From an uncultured Ectothiorhodospiraceae bacterium (lineage in GTDB: Bacteria; Pseudomonadota; Gammaproteobacteria; CAMYNG01), in assembly GCA_947259765.1 (NCBI GenBank), contig CAMYNG010000018.1:1-64000 (forward strand): DNA of 64,000 nt, given 5' to 3'. Positions 43,218 to 52,674 of the stretch are shown one piece after another. The notes under the pieces were generated by a model that saw only the letters and a list, made by a program, of their open reading frames with translations, was not told where the DNA came from and did not search any database. Both the position numbers and the translations under genes were made by a program. Within the stretch, counting starts at the first letter, position 1. Each line of letters starts with the position of its first letter.

Positions 43218-45479
43218 TCACGGTAGAATAGCACGATTCAACAGGTTATCGATGCTACCCTGTTGGCCCACATTGGACAGTCCCTTGAGCACAAATTCGA
43301 AAAAAATCGTCCGATTGAATTCGTTACTTTCGTTAACCACAAAGTCCCTTGAAACAACACGGAATCCCCAGCAGCAGCTATCATACTGAAAACCGAAGAT
43401 CCTTTCTGTGTCCCGGCGTTGCAGTAAGTCGTATTGCTGCGAGCCGATCAACTGCCAGCTGCGGCTGACACGCCAGTAAACGGCGTATTGCCAACTTTCA
43501 ATCTGGTCGCGCAGGAAGCGGTAACGCAGCATCGCGACGTTGTCTCGACCGGTGCGATACTGGACCACGGCGTTACCGATTTCGGTTTCCTGTGTGTGTG
43601 GATTCCATTCGATTCGGCCGCCGTAAACCCAATGGGCATCCGTGCGGCCATGCAGCTCGGCAAAAACATTGGAGGTGGTCGGGACATCCTGCTGGCTCTC
43701 CACTTCATAAGCCTGGCCGATACCGGCAACCAGGCGCTCCGCACCCGAACGGTCGTCGACAAAACGCGTACTTACGGCGGCGGTAATCCGGTTGGTGGCA
43801 GCGACTCGGTCGGCGCCGGTGAACTGATATTCTTCGAACAGCTGATTTAGTGTCGGTGTGATGCGCGTGGAGTCGAAATTCGGCAGGTCGGTTTGATCGC
43901 GTTCCGGAATATAAATATATTTCACACGCGGTTCCAGCGTCACGGTCGAGGCGAATCCCCCTGCGCCGATACCACGTTCGAAAATCAGACCGCTGTCCAC
44001 ACTGAATACGGGCACGGAACGTGTCGGGTTCTCCGGCTGACCGGTGTCAACGTCAGTCAGATCATAGGCGGTGTAGCGCATCAGAAGCTTCGGCGTTACA
44101 AAACTGCCCGGCGTGCGGTAGGGATAGCTGACACCCGGTTGCAGATCCAGGCGGGAGCCGGTGGGTATTAAGGTATCACTGTCAAAACGGACAATCTCCG
44201 TGTCCAGTTGCCAGTTGATACGGTTAGGCGGCTGAGGGCGTTTTTTCAGCGTGAATTGTGGCAACCGTTTATACGGGCTGTCACCACTGAGAGTTTGGTA
44301 GGTCTGTACCCGCGAGTTAAATACCCAGTGTTCACTGTTGTTGGCGACCTCGGCGAGTTGTTCGATATGACTCACGCTGGTGGCCGCCAAATCGCCGCCG
44401 AAATCCTCCAGGTAGGAGGTGTCGCTGACACGCCCGTAATCGACGCGGCCCGACCAGCCGTACTTCCAGCCTTGGCCGTGGCGCCAGCGCGCCGCGCCGC
44501 GGCTGTCGTCGAACTTTTGGTCACTTGGCAGATACGACAGGTCCAGCGTGCCGCCGTTGCTTGAGAATAGGTAGCGGAACTCACTCTCCAGCATCGTGCC
44601 GCGCTCACTCATGTAGCGGGGCGTAAAGGTCGCGTCCATATTCGGCGCGATGTTCCAATAATAGGGTAAGCGAAGCTCGGTCCCGCTGCTGTCGGTTGAA
44701 CCAAAGCTGGGTGCCAGGAAGCCGGAAAGGCGTTCATCGCCAATGGGGAAACGCATATAGGGAAAATAGAACACCGGTACATTTTTTGCCCTCAGGACGA
44801 CCCCGCGCGCGGTGCCCTGATGTTTTTCCTGATCCAGGGTGAGTTTACCGGTAGTCAATTTCCAGGCCGGTTTTTCCGAAGCACATGTGGTGTAACTGGT
44901 GTCTTCCAGTATGAGCAGGTCGCGGCCTTCGACAGCAATGCGTTGCGCTTCGCCGCGCCCGCCCTCTTGAGATTCAAAAAATCGGGCGTTGTTGAACTCA
45001 CCGCGGTTGTTGCGCAGATCGACATCCGCCGCATCACCCTGGATCTGTAGCAAATCACCCTGACGAAAACGGATGTTACCGCTGGCCTCCAGGGTTTCAT
45101 CGCTATGGCGAAAATCAAGCGTGTCGGCCTGTAAGCTGGCGGCGCCACGCTGAATGCTGACATTACCGAAATAACTACTTACTCCGGCAGGGTCAATATC
45201 GGCGGCATCCGCCTCGAGAAAAAGCGCCTGCGGAAATGTGGCTGAATCGGCATGGGGTGTCATCGGCGGCGCAAGCGAGACACGCTCCCCGCAATAAGTT
45301 GGCGCGAGCCAATCACGCGTTTGCGCCGGAGACTCGCGGCTGCCGTCTTCCTTGGGTTGTTCCTCTTGCGCGGTGTCAAGCATCTCAACAGGCACAACAG
45401 CGTCTACCGGATCCTGTGCATACGCCGGCAGGGTCAGTGCAAGCAACAGCAGCAATGCCCACTCATGTCGGTGAGCCAT
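43218..45479 (-). CDS. lptD: LPS-assembly protein LptD
   Basis: LptD is the outer-membrane beta-barrel that, with LptE, inserts lipopolysaccharide into the outer leaflet. The 753-residue precursor starts with a signal peptide (MAHRHEWALLLLLALTLPAYAQ). The periplasmic OstA/LptA-like jellyroll follows (ASLQADTLDFRHSDETLEAS, GDAADVDLRNNRGEFNNARF), then the long barrel. Cysteines for the essential inter-domain disulfides are visible: TYCGER and TTCASE in the N-terminal part and the SCCWG pair at the C terminus. The ATG at 45477-45479 is chosen because the signal peptide starts there. It heads the surA-pdxA-rsmA-apaG-apaH run. Confidence 0.95.
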   Translation of the reverse strand: MAHRHEWALLLLLALTLPAYAQDPVDAVVPVEMLDTAQEEQPKEDGSRESPAQTRDWLAPTYCGERVSLAPPMTPHADSATFPQALFLEADAADIDPAGVSSYFGNVSIQRGAASLQADTLDFRHSDETLEASGNIRFRQGDLLQIQGDAADVDLRNNRGEFNNARFFESQEGGRGEAQRIAVEGRDLLILEDTSYTTCASEKPAWKLTTGKLTLDQEKHQGTARGVVLRAKNVPVFYFPYMRFPIGDERLSGFLAPSFGSTDSSGTELRLPYYWNIAPNMDATFTPRYMSERGTMLESEFRYLFSSNGGTLDLSYLPSDQKFDDSRGAARWRHGQGWKYGWSGRVDYGRVSDTSYLEDFGGDLAATSVSHIEQLAEVANNSEHWVFNSRVQTYQTLSGDSPYKRLPQFTLKKRPQPPNRINWQLDTEIVRFDSDTLIPTGSRLDLQPGVSYPYRTPGSFVTPKLLMRYTAYDLTDVDTGQPENPTRSVPVFSVDSGLIFERGIGAGGFASTVTLEPRVKYIYIPERDQTDLPNFDSTRITPTLNQLFEEYQFTGADRVAATNRITAAVSTRFVDDRSGAERLVAGIGQAYEVESQQDVPTTSNVFAELHGRTDAHWVYGGRIEWNPHTQETEIGNAVVQYRTGRDNVAMLRYRFLRDQIESWQYAVYWRVSRSWQLIGSQQYDLLQRRDTERIFGFQYDSCCWGFRVVSRDFVVNESNEFNRTIFFEFVLKGLSNVGQQGSIDNLLNRAILP

Positions 45480-45520
45480 GCTACTGTCGCGTTGCGATAC
45501 CCGATTCGCGGCGCATCCGC

Positions 45521-46261
45521 CTACTGAAACAGACTTACCCATACATACAAAAGTCCAATAAAAACGGGCTGGTGAAGCATATAAATATTCAGGCTGTGAC
45601 GACCACCAAAGGCTAGAATGCGACTCGGCGTTGTTGTCGCCGTCCAGTTTGCAAGCCAGGCAACCGGTCTTTCGGTTACCGTGAGTCGGCCGAGAAACAA
45701 CCCCAGCAGTACGACGCCGAACCAGGGCAATAGCGGCACATAATCTTCGGTGACGGGCCTGGCGGTCATCATGCCGAAGATACGCCAGACAGAGTGGTCA
45801 AAGAGGGGAAAAGAAAGTAGTACACCCATGGCGATAAATATTAGGCCCAGGACAAGGTTGCTCCAGTAAAGATTAATAAATAGCAGGCCCAGCAGGCTGG
45901 CCACAAAGGCGAAATGCAGAATACCAAAAAAAATCATGCTTTCGGGAAACATAACGTAGCTCCCCGCGCTGACGAGTGCGGCATACAGTCCGATCTGTAA
46001 CAGTCGGCGATTAAATCGCGTCCACTGAATGCCGTTACGCGTCGCCAGATACAGGCTGAAACCCATTACGCCAAGAAACAGGCTTACAATGAGCGTACGG
46101 AAATGTAACCAGAACGGATCTCGATAGAAGTCGAATTCGGCCAACCTGAAATAGTTAAGGTCGTAACTGAAGTGATAGGCGAACATCAGTACAATGGCGC
46201 TGCCACGCATGACGTCGACGATCGGGAAACGTGAGGTTTTACAGGCTTTATTTTCAGTCAC
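45521..46261 (-). CDS. DUF1624 membrane protein (heparan-alpha-glucosaminide N-acetyltransferase-like)
   Basis: This 246-residue integral membrane protein has about seven hydrophobic segments. It opens with RFPIVDVMRGSAIVLMFAYHFSYDLNYF, which carries the family's conserved D..RG and HFxxD residues, and ends with RHSLNIYMLHQPVFIGLLYV. The DUF1624 / YeiB-HGSNAT fold suggests transmembrane acyl transfer, but the bacterial substrate is unknown. Translation starts at GTG (46259-46261). It lies upstream of lptD in the same direction with about 40 bases between, and is divergent from amgK. Confidence 0.85.
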   Translation of the reverse strand: MTENKACKTSRFPIVDVMRGSAIVLMFAYHFSYDLNYFRLAEFDFYRDPFWLHFRTLIVSLFLGVMGFSLYLATRNGIQWTRFNRRLLQIGLYAALVSAGSYVMFPESMIFFGILHFAFVASLLGLLFINLYWSNLVLGLIFIAMGVLLSFPLFDHSVWRIFGMMTARPVTEDYVPLLPWFGVVLLGLFLGRLTVTERPVAWLANWTATTTPSRILAFGGRHSLNIYMLHQPVFIGLLYVWVSLFQ

Positions 46262-46326
46262 AGTCTAATTCGGCGGCCCCGGGTTTCTTTTGGCATGTAT
46301 AATACCAGTGTCAGGGAGACTCTGCT

Positions 46327-47319
46327 TTGGATACACGCCTTGTCCTGCTGCATCGGTGGGTCGAACAAACACTCGGCTTGAACGATTTTTTACTCGCGCC
46401 TGCCTCAGCAGACGCCAGTTTTCGCCGTTATTTCCGTTTGTCCGTCAACGGTACCAGCCGTATCATCATGGATGCCCCGCCACAGCAGGAAAACTGCCGA
46501 CCGTTCATCGCTGTGGCACGGGCATTTCGGCAAATCGGTTTGAACGTGCCGGAAATTCTGCAAGCGGATCTGGAACATGGATTTATCTTGCTCAGCGACC
46601 TGGGTGCGGTTACCTACCTGTCGGTACTCAATAATGAAGTTAATACCGACTCCTTATATCGTGATGCCATCGACGCGCTGGTTGTTCTGCAACGCGACTT
46701 CTCCGCTCCTGATACGCGCCTGCCACCTTACGATCGCGGGCTGTTGCAACAGGAACTGGAGCTTTTCCGACAATGGTTGCTGCAGACTCACTTGCAACTG
46801 AAATTATCTGCAGCGCAGCAGCACCTGTTGGATGACGTGTTTGTCTTGCTGTGCGACGAGGCGTTGGCACAACCGCGGGTGGCTGTGCATCGTGATTACC
46901 ATTCGCGCAACCTGATGGTCACCTCACCCAATCCGGGAATATTGGATTTTCAGGACGCAGTGTGTGGTCCGGTCACCTATGATTTAGTTTCCCTACTGCG
47001 AGATTGCTATATCCGCTGGCCGGAAAATCAGGTTAATACCTGGCGAGATTACGGTTACAAAGAACTAATTGCGGCCGGCGTTATAAACGCCCCGGTGGAT
47101 CAGTTTGCAAGCTGGTTCGATTTAATGGGTGTGCAACGCCACCTCAAGGCCAGCGGTATTTTTGCCCGCCTCAAGCATCGCGACGGTAAGGACGGATACC
47201 TCGCCGATGTGCCCCGGACCCTGGGATACGTGGTGGATGTCTGTACTCGCTTTGCCGAGTTGCGCGCGTTTGGCGAATTCTTGCAGGATAATGTGTTGCC
47301 TGGCTTACATAGGGACTGA
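46327..47319 (+). CDS. amgK: N-acetylmuramate/N-acetylglucosamine kinase (cell-wall recycling)
   Basis: AmgK phosphorylates MurNAc at the anomeric carbon in the recycling route that bypasses de novo UDP-MurNAc synthesis; MurU, encoded next, completes it. The 330-residue protein has the aminoglycoside-phosphotransferase fold: catalytic VAVHRDYHSRNLMV and metal-binding ILDFQDAVCGPVTYDLVSLL. The start is TTG (46327, MDTRLVLLHRW), about 10 bases after GGGAG. The pair amgK-murU is known from Pseudomonas and confers intrinsic fosfomycin tolerance there. A palindromic repeat lies between the two genes. Confidence 0.92.
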   Translation: MDTRLVLLHRWVEQTLGLNDFLLAPASADASFRRYFRLSVNGTSRIIMDAPPQQENCRPFIAVARAFRQIGLNVPEILQADLEHGFILLSDLGAVTYLSVLNNEVNTDSLYRDAIDALVVLQRDFSAPDTRLPPYDRGLLQQELELFRQWLLQTHLQLKLSAAQQHLLDDVFVLLCDEALAQPRVAVHRDYHSRNLMVTSPNPGILDFQDAVCGPVTYDLVSLLRDCYIRWPENQVNTWRDYGYKELIAAGVINAPVDQFASWFDLMGVQRHLKASGIFARLKHRDGKDGYLADVPRTLGYVVDVCTRFAELRAFGEFLQDNVLPGLHRD

Positions 47320-47380
47320 AACGCGTCGCAAATATGAGCACACATAAAACCGCTGGAATGGAACCCTGGTTTTGTTTGGA

Positions 47381-47492
47381 GGCAGTAACGTGGCCGCCAT
47401 CCGGCAAGACACGCCGTAAATACGTCCCTGTAGGCTCGAGGGCCGCGTCCATGCGGCCCGCGGTCTTGTCGGATGGCGGCCACGTTATTGCC
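47381..47492. repeat. palindromic repeat element, copy 2
   Basis: The arms 47381-47410 and 47463-47492 are inverted and match at 28 of 30 positions. The core from GGCAAGACACGCCGTAAATA through TACGTCCCTGTAGGCT (47403-47436) is identical to copy 1 (12659-12692). The inner stem here is GGGCCGC-GTCCAT-GCGGCCC. Arms differ completely from copy 1. Confidence 0.85.
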
Positions 47493-47618
47493 TTATAGTC
47501 AGATTTTTGGAACTTCCATATAGGCCTGGGGTTCCTGGGACGAGGAAATGACGTTACAGGAAATACTTAAATTGGGTAACTTGTGTATGCGTTCCGGTAC
47601 CGGTTTCGGCAGTTCGGA

Positions 47619-48287
47619 ATGAAGGCGATGATCCTGGCCGCAGGTCGCGGTGAACGTATGCGGCCATTGACGGATACCGTGCCCAAACCGCTGCTGGAGG
47701 TGGGTGGCCAACCGTTGATCGCCTGGCATCTGCAGGCTTTGGCGACGGCCGGTATCAATGAAGTTGTTATCAACCACGGGTGGTTGGGACGACAGTTGGA
47801 AGCGGGGGTGCACGCCATTTTGCCTGCGGATATGCAGGTCCGTTTTTCCGCTGAGGGTGAGCACGCATTGGAAACCGGCGGCGGTATTTTCAATGTACTG
47901 GATTTTTTTGCGGGCGAGAATTTTTTAGTGATTAACGGCGATGTCTGGTGCGATTATCCGCTGGCACAATTGCCGCGGCACCTGCAAAGCCGAGCACACC
48001 TGGTGATGGTGGACAATCCGGCGCAACATGCAGACGGTGATTTTGTTTTACGGGACGGCTTGCTGGCGGGCAAGGGTCAGCCAAGGTTAACCTTTAGCGG
48101 GATTGGTGTGTATTCACCTGAATTGTTTACGGCTTGCCAGCCCGGACGCTTTCCGTTGGCGCCGTTGTTGCGCGAGGCAATGAACCGGCATGAAGTCAGC
48201 GGCGAATACTATGCGGGGCGCTGGTATGATGTGGGCACGCCTGCAAGGCTAGAAGAGTTGGATCGACAACTACGCAAATCGGAATGA
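47619..48287 (+). CDS. murU: N-acetylmuramate alpha-1-phosphate uridylyltransferase
   Basis: MurU converts MurNAc 1-phosphate plus UTP to UDP-MurNAc, the second step of the AmgK/MurU recycling bypass. The 222-residue nucleotidyltransferase begins MKAMILAAGRGERMRPLTD and continues TVPKPLLEVGGQPLI, the pyrophosphorylase signature; the metal-binding VINGDVWCDYPL and YDVGTPARLEEL follow. The ATG at 47619 is where conservation begins. It is about 300 bases after amgK, with the palindromic element in the gap. Confidence 0.92.
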   Translation: MKAMILAAGRGERMRPLTDTVPKPLLEVGGQPLIAWHLQALATAGINEVVINHGWLGRQLEAGVHAILPADMQVRFSAEGEHALETGGGIFNVLDFFAGENFLVINGDVWCDYPLAQLPRHLQSRAHLVMVDNPAQHADGDFVLRDGLLAGKGQPRLTFSGIGVYSPELFTACQPGRFPLAPLLREAMNRHEVSGEYYAGRWYDVGTPARLEELDRQLRKSE

Positions 48288-48301
48288 CACGAAAACAAAC
48301 T

Positions 48302-48482
48302 AACCACAGAGGGTACAGGGAACACAGAGAAAAATTGTTTTTGGTTTAAATCCCTGCGTCTATACATCCTCTGTAATTTGAAGTGGTCTCAGTTAATCAG
48401 AGCAAGCAATAGAATTCTAGCGAATACACGACGTATAGATAAAGAGTTTTGCGGAATAAATAACTCTGTGACCTCTGTGGTT
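48302..48482. repeat. ACCACAGAG-type dispersed repeat (copy 2, about 180 bp)
   Basis: The left end AACCACAGAGGGTACAGGG (48302-48320) and right end CTCTGTGACCTCTGTGGTT (48464-48482) are imperfect inverted repeats around an A+T-rich, non-coding centre. It fills most of the gap between murU and the ligase gene. End sequences match the shorter copy at 36135. Confidence 0.6.
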
Positions 48483-48539
48483 CAAAATTTCTTTAAATTC
48501 GGGCCTATGCAAAATAAGTGAAACAGGAATCTTCAGCTT

Positions 48540-49973
48540 ATGGGTGATGAAATCGGCCGCAGTGTGTTCGATGCGGATGATTTTGAACGCTTCCGCACTC
48601 GATTGAGGACGGAAACCACTGTGTTGGCTGAACGGTTTTCGGCCTCGCGCTTCGACTGGCAGCAGCCCGTTGCCGGTTTTGAATTGGAGGCGTGGTTGCT
48701 TGATGGCCATCTCGATCCGCTACCCTCCAATGAGCAATTTCTACATTTACTTAACAGTCCGTTAGCCAGCCCCGAACTCGCCCGTTTTAATGTTGAGGTA
48801 AACAGTACACCTCGGCCTATCAAGGACCACGTGTTTTCGGCTGTTCATGACGAATTGAATACTACATGGCAACAGTGTCGAACAGCTGCTGCGAAAATGG
48901 ATGCACAGGTTTGCGCCATTGGCATCTTACCTACGGTAACCAATGAAGCACTGACACTGGCCAATATGTCACAGATGGAGCGCTACCGTGCGCTTAACCG
49001 GCAGGTTCTGCATCTGCGCAAGGGTAAGCCTCTGGTATTCGACATCAATGGTGTAGAGCACCTGCGTGTCGTGCATCGCGACGTCATGCTGGAGTCTGCA
49101 GCGACGTCATTTCAAATCCATCTGCAGGTGGCACCGCAGCATTCGGTGCGGCAATTCAATACAGCGATGCTGTTGTCCGGTCCCATGGTGGCGCTTTGTG
49201 CAAACTCACCGTATTTTTTTGGCAAAGATCTGTGGGATGAGACACGCATTCCATTGTTTGAGCAGGCGGTTGCCACGGGCGGTTATGACGGTGCGGCGTT
49301 TGGGCCCATTCGCCGCGTAACTTTCGGTACAAGCTATGTGCGCGATTCCTTGATGGAATGTTTTCAGGAAAACCTGGATCACTATCCGGTAATGTTACCT
49401 GTCACATTCGATGAGCCTGTTGAGAACATGCGGCATCTGCGTTTGCATAATGGGACAATCTGGCGTTGGAATCGTCCGCTTATTGGCGTGGATGAGCAGG
49501 GTCGGGCCCATTTACGTATCGAGCATCGAGTCGTACCGGCCGGACCCAGCTTGATAGATACGGTTGCCAATCTGGCATTTTTCTATGGTGCGCTTGCAAA
49601 TTTGAGCCTACGTGATCCACCTTTGTACCAGGAACTCGATTTCGGAGTTGCGCGTGATAACTTTTATCGTGCTGCACGTCGGGGCCTGCGCGCAAATATG
49701 AAGTGGTCAGATGGTTGGCAAGGCAGCGCACGTGATTTATTGTTACACCATCTCTTGCCGGCGGCGGCGGATGGGTTGCAGCAATTGGACGTATCGAGTG
49801 CGGATATTAAGGAGTACCTGGCTGTCATCGAAGGTCGACTGACAACCGGGTTCAACGGAAGTCATTGGCAGCGTGCCTTCGTCGCGCGACATGGACGTGA
49901 TATGCGTAAGCTGACGGCCGCTTATCTGGAACGCCAACTGGAAGGTAAACCGGTGCATGAGTGGACGATATAA
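48540..49973 (+). CDS. GCS2-type glutamate-cysteine ligase-like / carboxylate-amine ligase
   Basis: A 477-residue soluble protein of the GCS2 fold: VAGFELEAWLLDGHLDPLP, ELARFNVEVNSTP and HLQVAPQHSVRQFNTAMLLS fit the ATP-dependent glutamate-cysteine ligase/carboxylate-amine ligase group, and SLIDTVANLAFFYGAL lies in the last third. Such enzymes join an amino acid carboxylate to an amine; the length and sequence differ from E. coli GshA, so glutathione synthesis is not assured. The next gene, 45 bases downstream, is an M14/AstE-type deacylase, so the two may make and break the same amide. The ATG at 48540 lacks a strong ribosome site. Confidence 0.82.
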   Translation: MGDEIGRSVFDADDFERFRTRLRTETTVLAERFSASRFDWQQPVAGFELEAWLLDGHLDPLPSNEQFLHLLNSPLASPELARFNVEVNSTPRPIKDHVFSAVHDELNTTWQQCRTAAAKMDAQVCAIGILPTVTNEALTLANMSQMERYRALNRQVLHLRKGKPLVFDINGVEHLRVVHRDVMLESAATSFQIHLQVAPQHSVRQFNTAMLLSGPMVALCANSPYFFGKDLWDETRIPLFEQAVATGGYDGAAFGPIRRVTFGTSYVRDSLMECFQENLDHYPVMLPVTFDEPVENMRHLRLHNGTIWRWNRPLIGVDEQGRAHLRIEHRVVPAGPSLIDTVANLAFFYGALANLSLRDPPLYQELDFGVARDNFYRAARRGLRANMKWSDGWQGSARDLLLHHLLPAAADGLQQLDVSSADIKEYLAVIEGRLTTGFNGSHWQRAFVARHGRDMRKLTAAYLERQLEGKPVHEWTI

Positions 49974-50018
49974 ATTTTGCTCTAGAATCCATTTGTCGTA
50001 TTAACTTTTGTTTAAAAA

Positions 50019-51044
50019 ATGTTAACCGTACTTAATCAACTACCCGACGGGCTTCTGACCTGCGATGCAACAGAACTATGCCAGGTGCTTAATGGTCCAA
50101 CGCTGATCCATCTCGAAGGTCGGCGGCCGGAGCCCCTGTTTGTTTCTGTAATGTTACATGGCAACGAGATTGTGGGTTGGGAGGCGGTGCGCCGCCTGTT
50201 GAGTTCGCATATGGATCGTGAATTACCGCGTGCGCTAAGCATTTTAATCGGCAATGTGGACGCGGCACGCTTTGGAAAACGACATTTGCCCGAACAGCCG
50301 GATTTTAACCGCATCTGGAAGGCAGAAGGCGAACGTCTGGAACATGATATGGTGCGTCATGTTCTGGCGGAGATGGAGGCTCGCCACGTTTTCGCCAGCG
50401 TCGATATACACAACAATACGGGTTTCAACCCGCACTATGCGTGCATTAACCGGCTAGACGATCGCTTTCGCCATCTGGCGCTGCTATTTAGCCGTACAGT
50501 CGTGTTTTTTGAACAACCGGACACAGTGCTGTCTGTCGCATTTGCCTCATTGTGTCCATCCATTACGGTTGAATGCGGGCGTCCCGGCGAGCCGCATGGC
50601 GTACAGCATGCATTGGAGTGCATTGACGCCTGTCTGCATTTGTCGGCACTGCCGGATCACCCGGTAGCGCACCACGATATAGATTTGTTTCACACCGTTG
50701 CGGTGGTTAAGGTACCCGACTATCTTAGTATCGGCTTTGGCGATGATGATGCCGATGTTTGTTTTATTCATGATCTTGATCGATTGAACTTTCACGAATT
50801 GCCTGCGGGGACTTTGTTGGGTTGGCTGCGCAGCGAGAGTAATCCAGGCCTGCACGTCTGGAACGACGTCGGCGTGGATGTAAGCGAGCGGTATTTGAAC
50901 CTTGATGGCGGTGAGATTCGCACCCGCGCGCAAGTCATGCCGTCTATGCTGACACTGGATACGGAAATAATTCAGCAGGATTGCCTGTGTTATCTAATGG
51001 AACGTATGCCCTCCGAGAATGCTGCCGAACAGCAAGCGGGTTAG
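50019..51044 (+). CDS. M14-family succinylglutamate desuccinylase / aspartoacylase-like zinc enzyme
   Basis: A 341-residue zinc amidohydrolase of the AstE/ASPA subfamily. Visible elements are the zinc ligands H and E in MLHGNEIVGWEAV, the substrate-binding DAARFGKRHLPEQPDFNRIW (R, N, R positions), the second histidine in DIHNNTGFNPHY and the catalytic glutamate in ITVECGRPGEPHG. Relatives cleave N-acyl amino acids. The immediate coupling with a GCS2-type ligase suggests the substrate is the ligase product or an analogue, not succinylglutamate; no ast operon is present. Confidence 0.87.
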   Translation: MLTVLNQLPDGLLTCDATELCQVLNGPTLIHLEGRRPEPLFVSVMLHGNEIVGWEAVRRLLSSHMDRELPRALSILIGNVDAARFGKRHLPEQPDFNRIWKAEGERLEHDMVRHVLAEMEARHVFASVDIHNNTGFNPHYACINRLDDRFRHLALLFSRTVVFFEQPDTVLSVAFASLCPSITVECGRPGEPHGVQHALECIDACLHLSALPDHPVAHHDIDLFHTVAVVKVPDYLSIGFGDDDADVCFIHDLDRLNFHELPAGTLLGWLRSESNPGLHVWNDVGVDVSERYLNLDGGEIRTRAQVMPSMLTLDTEIIQQDCLCYLMERMPSENAAEQQAG

Positions 51045-51076
51045 GCTTTCGCTAAGCGTAAACTTCACGGGTCCCG

Positions 51077-51916
51077 TTACCGGGATTGTGTTTCTTGATT
51101 AGTCACTCGCGATGGTATGGGTGATTCAGGTGTCGGTTCCGTCCCGACGGGTGGGTAGCGAAAACGATACCAAAGCCGTCCTATTAATTCATGTAAGGCA
51201 GTATGACTTTTTTGCATGGCGGCCGCGGAGGGCAGGAAACGTAATGCGACGGGCCCGGCTCCAGGTGGCGGTGAGAAACCCATGGGTGCTGCAGTGACCC
51301 GCATGCCTTGAGTTTTAAACGCATACATTGCTCTGCGCATATGTGCCGCATGCGTGACCAGAATGACATGTTCGATCCCGTCTTTCGTCAGCGCCGCCTT
51401 ACTGTGAACTGCATTTTCCCATGTATTCTTACTTTGTTGTTCCAGCCAGCGCGCTGACATGGCAAAGCTGGTTTCCAGGGCGTTTTGCATTAATTGCGAT
51501 TCCGCACCTCCGGCCTCTTCGAGTGGATTTCCACCTGACAGCAAAATAGGCAATCCAGTTTGTTTATGCAGTAACGCGGCATAGCGCAGTCGTTCGAGCG
51601 CAATAGGCGACACAACCGGCGCGCCATACTCAGGCGCATGGCTACGGCGTCCGGCGCCGAGCACGACAATTGCACCGGCCTGGGGTGCTTCGATATCGAT
51701 TTTCGCAATGGGCGGTATTGATTCGACGAGAAAGAGCAGACTGTTTGCCGCGATGGGAATACTACTGGCGAGGAAGAGGAAAAATCCGCCAAGTATCATT
51801 AGCGTGCCGGTACGGTAGAGGTAGCGTACCATCACAACGCCAAGCAGCATCAGGATTATTGAAATCCCTGGGGGTAGCAATAACGATTCGATTCCCCGTG
51901 TGAGAAAGATTTCCAT
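51077..51916 (-). CDS. YdcF/ElyC-family DUF218 membrane protein
   Basis: A 279-residue inner-membrane protein with two N-terminal membrane helices (LLLPPGISIILMLLGVVMV and GTLMILGGFFLFLASSIPIA) and a DUF218 domain: AGAIVVLGAGRRSHAPEYG, ERLRYAALLHKQTGLPILLS and HVILVTHAAHMRRAMYAF. ElyC and SanA, members of the family, affect undecaprenyl-carrier metabolism and envelope barrier function. It converges with the preceding deacylase gene and stands alone downstream of lipB. Confidence 0.88.
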   Translation of the reverse strand: MEIFLTRGIESLLLPPGISIILMLLGVVMVRYLYRTGTLMILGGFFLFLASSIPIAANSLLFLVESIPPIAKIDIEAPQAGAIVVLGAGRRSHAPEYGAPVVSPIALERLRYAALLHKQTGLPILLSGGNPLEEAGGAESQLMQNALETSFAMSARWLEQQSKNTWENAVHSKAALTKDGIEHVILVTHAAHMRRAMYAFKTQGMRVTAAPMGFSPPPGAGPVALRFLPSAAAMQKSHTALHELIGRLWYRFRYPPVGTEPTPESPIPSRVTNQETQSR

Positions 51917-52009
51917 GCTGTCCTCTACTTCCTGCTGATTGTTATTTTACTGAAATGTTTCGCTGTTTGAACGGATCGTGGTTATTCGTTTTCGCGCTAT
52001 CTGCTACTG

Positions 52010-52672
52010 TCACAAACTGACTCGGGGCAACAGGTAGTGCAGCAACTTCTGTCCGACCGCGTCCGGCTCGTCGTGCACGCCCAGGTCACTGAGCTGTGTC
52101 ACGGCAAGATCAGGGAATCCACAGGGGTTGATTTGTTTGAAGGGTGCCAGGTCCATATCCACATTCAAAGCCAGGCCATGATAGCTGCAGCCGTGCCGTA
52201 TGCGCAGTCCCAGTGCGGCGATCTTGGCTTTGTTGACATAAACACCGGGTGCGTCGCACCGGCCGTAGGCATCAATATTGTACTCACCAAGCAGATCAAT
52301 AAGACTTTGCTCCATGTGATCGACCAATTGCCGTACACCAAAGCCAAGTCGGGAAAGATCAAGCAGCAGATAAACCACCAATTGCCCAGGGCCATGATAA
52401 GTCACCTGACCTCCACGATCGATTTGAACCAGAGGGATGTTACCCGGATCGTGTATGTGCTCGGATTTGGCGTTCAGGCCGAGGGTAAAAACCGGCGGGT
52501 GCTGTAAAAGCCAGATTTCATCCCGAGAATCCGCGGTTCGAGTCCGTGTGTAGGCCTGCATATTGGACCAGACAGGTTCGTATTCCTGCATGCCAAGAAA
52601 ACGGATCTCGACCGGCGTGCTTGAGTCACGGGTGAATGTGGAGTGATAGCCGGGAGAGGGATCGGTCGGCAT
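52010..52672 (-). CDS. lipB: lipoyl(octanoyl) transferase
   Basis: LipB moves octanoyl groups from acyl carrier protein to GcvH and 2-oxoacid dehydrogenases; LipA then adds sulfur. The 220-residue protein shows [20 protein letters not shown], the catalytic Lys in [21 protein letters not shown] and the catalytic Cys in [16 protein letters not shown]. The ATG at 52670-52672 lies 2 bases beyond the ybeD stop codon. lipA, normally the next gene, is absent and instead lies in the gcv operon at 18612. Confidence 0.96.
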   Translation of the reverse strand: MPTDPSPGYHSTFTRDSSTPVEIRFLGMQEYEPVWSNMQAYTRTRTADSRDEIWLLQHPPVFTLGLNAKSEHIHDPGNIPLVQIDRGGQVTYHGPGQLVVYLLLDLSRLGFGVRQLVDHMEQSLIDLLGEYNIDAYGRCDAPGVYVNKAKIAALGLRIRHGCSYHGLALNVDMDLAPFKQINPCGFPDLAVTQLSDLGVHDEPDAVGQKLLHYLLPRVSL

Positions 52673-52674
52673 AC

